Below, piece after piece: positions 44,224-47,138 of a stretch of DNA of 47,138 nucleotides. This DNA is from Paracoccaceae bacterium (GTDB lineage Bacteria > Pseudomonadota > Alphaproteobacteria > Rhodobacterales > Rhodobacteraceae), in contig JACONK010000022.1 in NCBI GenBank assembly GCA_014323795.1, positions 1 through 47,138 on the forward strand. The letters are read 5' to 3'. A program made the position numbers and the translations under genes. The notes under the pieces were generated by a model. The model saw nothing but the letters and a program-made list of their open reading frames with translations. It ran no database searches and was not told where the DNA came from. The stretch's first letter is position 1. Each line of letters opens with the position of its first letter.

Positions 44224-45492
44224 ATGCCAATCAGGAAAAGCTGGATCGAGGCAGCCAATAACCCGGAAGGGAATTTCCCGCTCAACAACCTGCCCTACGG
44301 TATTTTCCTTGATGAAAACGGCACCGGGCATCCCTGCGTGGCCATTGGGGATCAGGTGCTTGACATCGGCCTTCTGGAGGCCGAAGGCGTTATCGCGGTG
44401 GCGGACGGGCCGGTTTTCGACGTGCCGTTCATCAACCGGTTCATGGAAAAAGGCCCCGCCGCCTGGGCTGCCCTGCGCGCCCGGCTGACGAGCCTGCTGG
44501 CCGAAGGGGGCAGTGATGGCCTGCGCGGCAACGTCCCCCTGCGGCAGGCAGCCCTGATGCCCATGGCCACCGTGCGGATGGGCATGCCCTTTGTCGTTGC
44601 CGAATATACCGATTTCTACGCGGGCCGAAACCACGCCCGGAATGTGGGCACGATGTTGCGCGGGCCGGAAAACGCGCTGCCGCCGAACTGGCTGCACATC
44701 CCCATCGGCTACAACGGTCGTGCATCCACGGTCGTTGTTTCCGGCACTGGCATTCACCGCCCGAACGGCCAGTTGAAAGGCCCGGCTGACACGGTGCCGC
44801 GTTTTGGCCCCTGCAAACAGCTTGATATTGAGCTGGAGATGGGCGCGGTCGTCGGTACGGCCAATACCATGGGCCAGCCGGTTTCCGTGGCGGAAGCTGA
44901 CGAAATGATCTTCGGCTACGTTATCCTGAACGACTGGTCCGCACGCGACATTCAGGCGTGGGAATACCAGCCGCTCGGCCCCTTCCAGGCAAAGGTCTTT
45001 GCCTCCACCATCTCCCCCTGGGTGGTAACCGGGGCAGCGCTCAACCCCTTCCGCACCGCCACACCGGAGCGGGAGAAGGAGCTTCTGCCCTATCTGCACG
45101 AACCGGGTCCGATGCTCTATGATATCAACCTTGAGGTTGGCCTGGCCCCCGAAGGCGGGGCGGAGTCGATCATCAGCCGCACCAACTACGACCGGATGTA
45201 TTATTCCTCTGCCCAGCAGCTGGCCCACCATGCGTCCGGCGGCTGCCGAATGCGGGTTGGCGACCTGCTCGGCTCCGGCACGATTTCAGGGCCGGGGGTG
45301 AACGAACGCGGCACACTGCTGGAAATCACCTGGGCCGGCAAGCATCCGATCACGCTGGAAGATGGACAAACCCGCACCTTCCTTGAAGACGGCGATACAG
45401 TCACGCTGCGCGGCCAGGCCAGGGGGGACGGCTACCGCATCGGTTTCGGCACCTGTGCGGGAAAGATCCTGCCCGCCGTCAGATATCCGTAA
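44224..45492 (+). CDS. fahA: fumarylacetoacetase
   Basis: This enzyme cleaves fumarylacetoacetate to fumarate and acetoacetate, the last step of the homogentisate route. The 422-residue protein has the N-terminal SH3-like domain (NNLPYGIFLDENGTGHPCVA) and the catalytic FAH domain with VVAEYTDFYAGRNHARNVGT, LDIELEMGAVVGTAN and ILNDWSARDIQAWEYQPLGP, whose acidic residues bind the metal. GGGGGTAGCC stands before the ATG. The maleylacetoacetate isomerase expected between HmgA and FahA is not in the window. Confidence 0.95.
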   Translation: MPIRKSWIEAANNPEGNFPLNNLPYGIFLDENGTGHPCVAIGDQVLDIGLLEAEGVIAVADGPVFDVPFINRFMEKGPAAWAALRARLTSLLAEGGSDGLRGNVPLRQAALMPMATVRMGMPFVVAEYTDFYAGRNHARNVGTMLRGPENALPPNWLHIPIGYNGRASTVVVSGTGIHRPNGQLKGPADTVPRFGPCKQLDIELEMGAVVGTANTMGQPVSVAEADEMIFGYVILNDWSARDIQAWEYQPLGPFQAKVFASTISPWVVTGAALNPFRTATPEREKELLPYLHEPGPMLYDINLEVGLAPEGGAESIISRTNYDRMYYSSAQQLAHHASGGCRMRVGDLLGSGTISGPGVNERGTLLEITWAGKHPITLEDGQTRTFLEDGDTVTLRGQARGDGYRIGFGTCAGKILPAVRYP

Positions 45493-45701
45493 GGTCTGTC
45501 ATATACTCAAAGTGCCCGCCTTTGCAAAACAGTTCTGCCGGATATGGGCATCCCGCTGCCCCAGGGTACACGCCTGTCAGCACCAGTCCGGATGGCGGAC
45601 GGTGCAGGCCCCTTTCCTGGTTTCCGATTTCTGTTTACAACAGCGCACAAGGTGCGGATAACTGCCCTTCCGGCAGGGATGAGACACATTTGGGCGGACA
45701 T

Positions 45702-46835
45702 ATGATGGAAGAAAGCAGTGTATCTGATTTCCCCGCTATCCGCGCCGATCTGCTGGATGAATACCGCCAAGACCATGAAAAGCCTTGGATCATCGGTTAC
45801 TCTGGAGGCAAGGACAGCACGCTGGTTGCGCATCTGGTCTTTGAGATGCTGCTTTCGCTTCCCCCGTCACAGCGTACGCGCCCCGTGCATATTCTGGCCA
45901 ATGACACGCTGGTGGAAAGCCCGCTGGTTGTGCAGCACCTTGCGACGAGTCTGGAGGAGATCAAGGGTGCGGCCAGTGCCTTTGGCTTGCCGGTCATCGT
46001 ACAGATCACACGGCCCGAATTGGCCCAATCCTTCTGGGTCAATCTGATCGGGCGCGGCTATCCCTCGCCCAATCGCTCATTCAGGTGGTGTACGGATCGT
46101 ATGAAAATCCGGCCGACGAGTCGTTATATCAAAAACCAGGTTGACGAGGCCGGTCAGGCGATCTTGCTGCTGGGCGTAAGAAGGTCGGAAAGTGCCGCCC
46201 GTGCGGCCACAGTGAAGCGTTATGACACGGGCGGAAGGCTCAATAAACATAACGATCTGGCTGGCTGCATGGTATATCGTCCAATTGTTGAGCTGGACAC
46301 CGATGATGTGTGGGAGTTTCTGGCGTCGAATGAACCACCATGGGGCGGTTCGTATTCAAAGCTGATTAGATTATACCGGAATGCAAGCGGCGGTGAGTGT
46401 CCTGTGGTCACGTCCAAGGACGATGCGCCGTCTTGCGGGACGACCTCATCGAGATTCGGGTGCTGGACATGCACAGTCGTTACCAAAGACCGTTCGCTGG
46501 AGGGATTCGTTGAAGCCGGGTTTGAGGAATTTACTCCACTGCTGGATTTTCGGGACTGGCTGGTGGCAATCCGTAATGATAAGTGGCGGAGAGAAGCTCG
46601 TCGGCGTAACGGACGAATCACCACAACAAGCACCGGGAGGTTGATTCCGGGCCCCTTTACGCTTGAAACCCGCGTTGAGATAATGGACCGCTTGCAAGCA
46701 CTTGAGGCTAGGATGGGCCAACGGCTGGTCATGGATGAAGAGGTTGCCCTTATCCAAACAATTTGGTCTGAGGACATCGCCAAACAGTGCCAAGCAAAGA
46801 CGCTTGACGTTTTCGAAATCAACAAGGTAACTTAG
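45702..46835 (+). CDS. dndC: DndC-like sulfurtransferase of a DNA phosphorothioation system
   Basis: DndC is the ATP-pyrophosphatase that activates the DNA backbone for replacement of a non-bridging oxygen by sulfur. This 377-residue protein has the PP-loop SGGKDST (residues 34-40) and a PAPS-reductase-like fold. It has the iron-sulfur ligand pattern Cys130 (SFRWCTDRM), Cys245, Cys254 and Cys257 (C-x8-C-x2-C in PSCGTTSSRFGCWTC), with an extra Cys233. It is shorter than the DndC proteins I know of (about 450-530 residues). ATG 45702 is used; the frame is open farther upstream. No dndB precedes it; a small ORF and a dndD-like gene follow immediately. Confidence 0.85.
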   Translation: MMEESSVSDFPAIRADLLDEYRQDHEKPWIIGYSGGKDSTLVAHLVFEMLLSLPPSQRTRPVHILANDTLVESPLVVQHLATSLEEIKGAASAFGLPVIVQITRPELAQSFWVNLIGRGYPSPNRSFRWCTDRMKIRPTSRYIKNQVDEAGQAILLLGVRRSESAARAATVKRYDTGGRLNKHNDLAGCMVYRPIVELDTDDVWEFLASNEPPWGGSYSKLIRLYRNASGGECPVVTSKDDAPSCGTTSSRFGCWTCTVVTKDRSLEGFVEAGFEEFTPLLDFRDWLVAIRNDKWRREARRRNGRITTTSTGRLIPGPFTLETRVEIMDRLQALEARMGQRLVMDEEVALIQTIWSEDIAKQCQAKTLDVFEINKVT

Positions 46836-47036
46836 ATGACAGGAAAAGTCGTTGTACTACTTGACAATACCCATGGCCAAGCTATGGTCAAAGACACCTG
46901 TAAAGCAAAGAGCATAGTTTTCGCAGAGTTCGAGGCGCTTGTGCAGGCTGAAGTTAAACAGATGGGAAAACAACGCCGCACGAGGCTTTGGGACGAATTT
47001 GATGATATCCTTGACCGGATAGAGCATGAAGACTAA
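46836..47036 (+). CDS. 66-residue protein of unknown function between dndC and dndD
   Basis: The gene begins directly after the dndC stop codon and ends 5 bp before the dndD-like start, so all three are surely co-translated. The product opens with KVVVLLDNTHGQAMVKDTC, perhaps a beta strand and helix, and ends in a charged helical part (RRTRLWDEFDDILDRIEHED). It has no signal peptide or membrane segment. I recognise no family. Conservation at this place in related clusters would show whether it is a true component. Confidence 0.65.
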   Translation: MTGKVVVLLDNTHGQAMVKDTCKAKSIVFAEFEALVQAEVKQMGKQRRTRLWDEFDDILDRIEHED

Positions 47037-47041
47037 AGCCC

Positions 47042-47138
47042 ATGTATATTTCCCAAATTAAACTGCGTGACTGGAAAGCCTACCAAAGTGCCACCTTTGA
47101 GTTTCCTGCACCTGACTCTTCGGGGGGGGGGGGGGGAA
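47042..47138 (+). CDS. dndD: DndD-like ATPase, N-terminal fragment at the window edge
   Basis: About 27 residues are readable before a run of 15 G: MYISQIKLRDWKAYQSATFE and FPAPDSS. This opening (strand, then K-L-x-D/N-W/F-x-x-Y/F) is that of SMC/RecF-like ATPases and fits DndD, which normally follows dndC. The Walker A motif that would prove it lies outside the window. The G-run at 47122-47136 ends the sequence and is probably an artefact, so the frame beyond it is unreliable. Confidence 0.6.
   Translation, partial: MYISQIKLRDWKAYQSATFEFPAPDSSGGGGG

Overview
The window looks like part of a GC-rich alphaproteobacterial chromosome, most likely from the Rhodobacterales/Roseobacter side. This is inferred from gene content and codon style, not from a marker gene. 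The supporting genes are an hpsN-type sulfopropanediol dehydrogenase, the glmU-glmS-alr-mlaE-mlaF order, a D-glycerate dehydrogenase divergent from an SH3 protein, and a BMP-type nucleoside transporter operon. No rRNA, tRNA or CRISPR array was seen. Several genes are broken (an in-frame stop, a frameshift, a truncation), there are three secreted or cytoplasmic ankyrin proteins, and four separate DNA-modification loci lie within 47 kb. This suggests a genome under strong phage or mobile-element pressure, possibly from a host-associated (for example sponge) bacterium. That ecological reading is a guess.

Layout, left to right: the 5' end of an RTX repeat protein (1-233, minus); about 850 bp of non-coding DNA with a striking inverted repeat and a 38-bp direct repeat; a type II restriction-modification pair of lower GC (1083-3384); an envelope operon glmU, glmS, alr, mlaE, mlaF (3495-9293); a convergent Atm1-like ABC exporter (9290-11125, minus); a second restriction-modification pair with an intact C5 methyltransferase and an endonuclease interrupted by TAA (11402-13076, minus); pyrF, a PCu(A)C copper chaperone and trhO (13274-15417, minus); a probable sulfonate dehydrogenase pair (15522-17861, minus); nadD; an ankyrin cluster with ettA and an AT-rich GHKL-ATPase gene inside it (18635-24561); an HD phosphohydrolase; a nucleoside uptake and salvage operon (25354-32692); an M3 oligopeptidase; an AT-rich membrane protein next to a truncated DUF1156-type methylase (34887-36454); an SH3 protein divergent from a D-glycerate dehydrogenase and cupin; the block coaBC-dut-moeB-MOSC (minus); the homogentisate genes hmgA and fahA with a frameshifted divergent MarR regulator; and the start of a dnd-type DNA phosphorothioation cluster that runs off the right end in a poly-G run.

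How the genes fit together: GlmS and GlmU supply UDP-GlcNAc and Alr supplies D-alanine for peptidoglycan, while MlaEF is the inner-membrane core of a phospholipid transporter. The nucleoside operon couples ABC import (BmpA, NupA, NupB, NupC) to glycosidic cleavage (nucleoside hydrolase), ribose phosphorylation (ribokinase) and an unexplained 2-oxoglutarate oxygenase that may act on a modified base. HmgA and FahA are two steps of homogentisate (tyrosine/phenylalanine) breakdown.

The most unusual structure is the ankyrin region. Four copies of a roughly 56-85 bp leader (promoter-like boxes at constant spacing, an SD sequence, and in three copies a signal-peptide start) precede different downstream bodies. 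Three of those bodies are ankyrin proteins with a shared C-terminal cap and 3' tail. The fourth leader is joined to a foreign AT-rich ATPase gene through a 25-codon mini-ORF that overlaps its GTG start. This resembles a cassette arrangement in which a fixed expression module carries exchangeable cargo.
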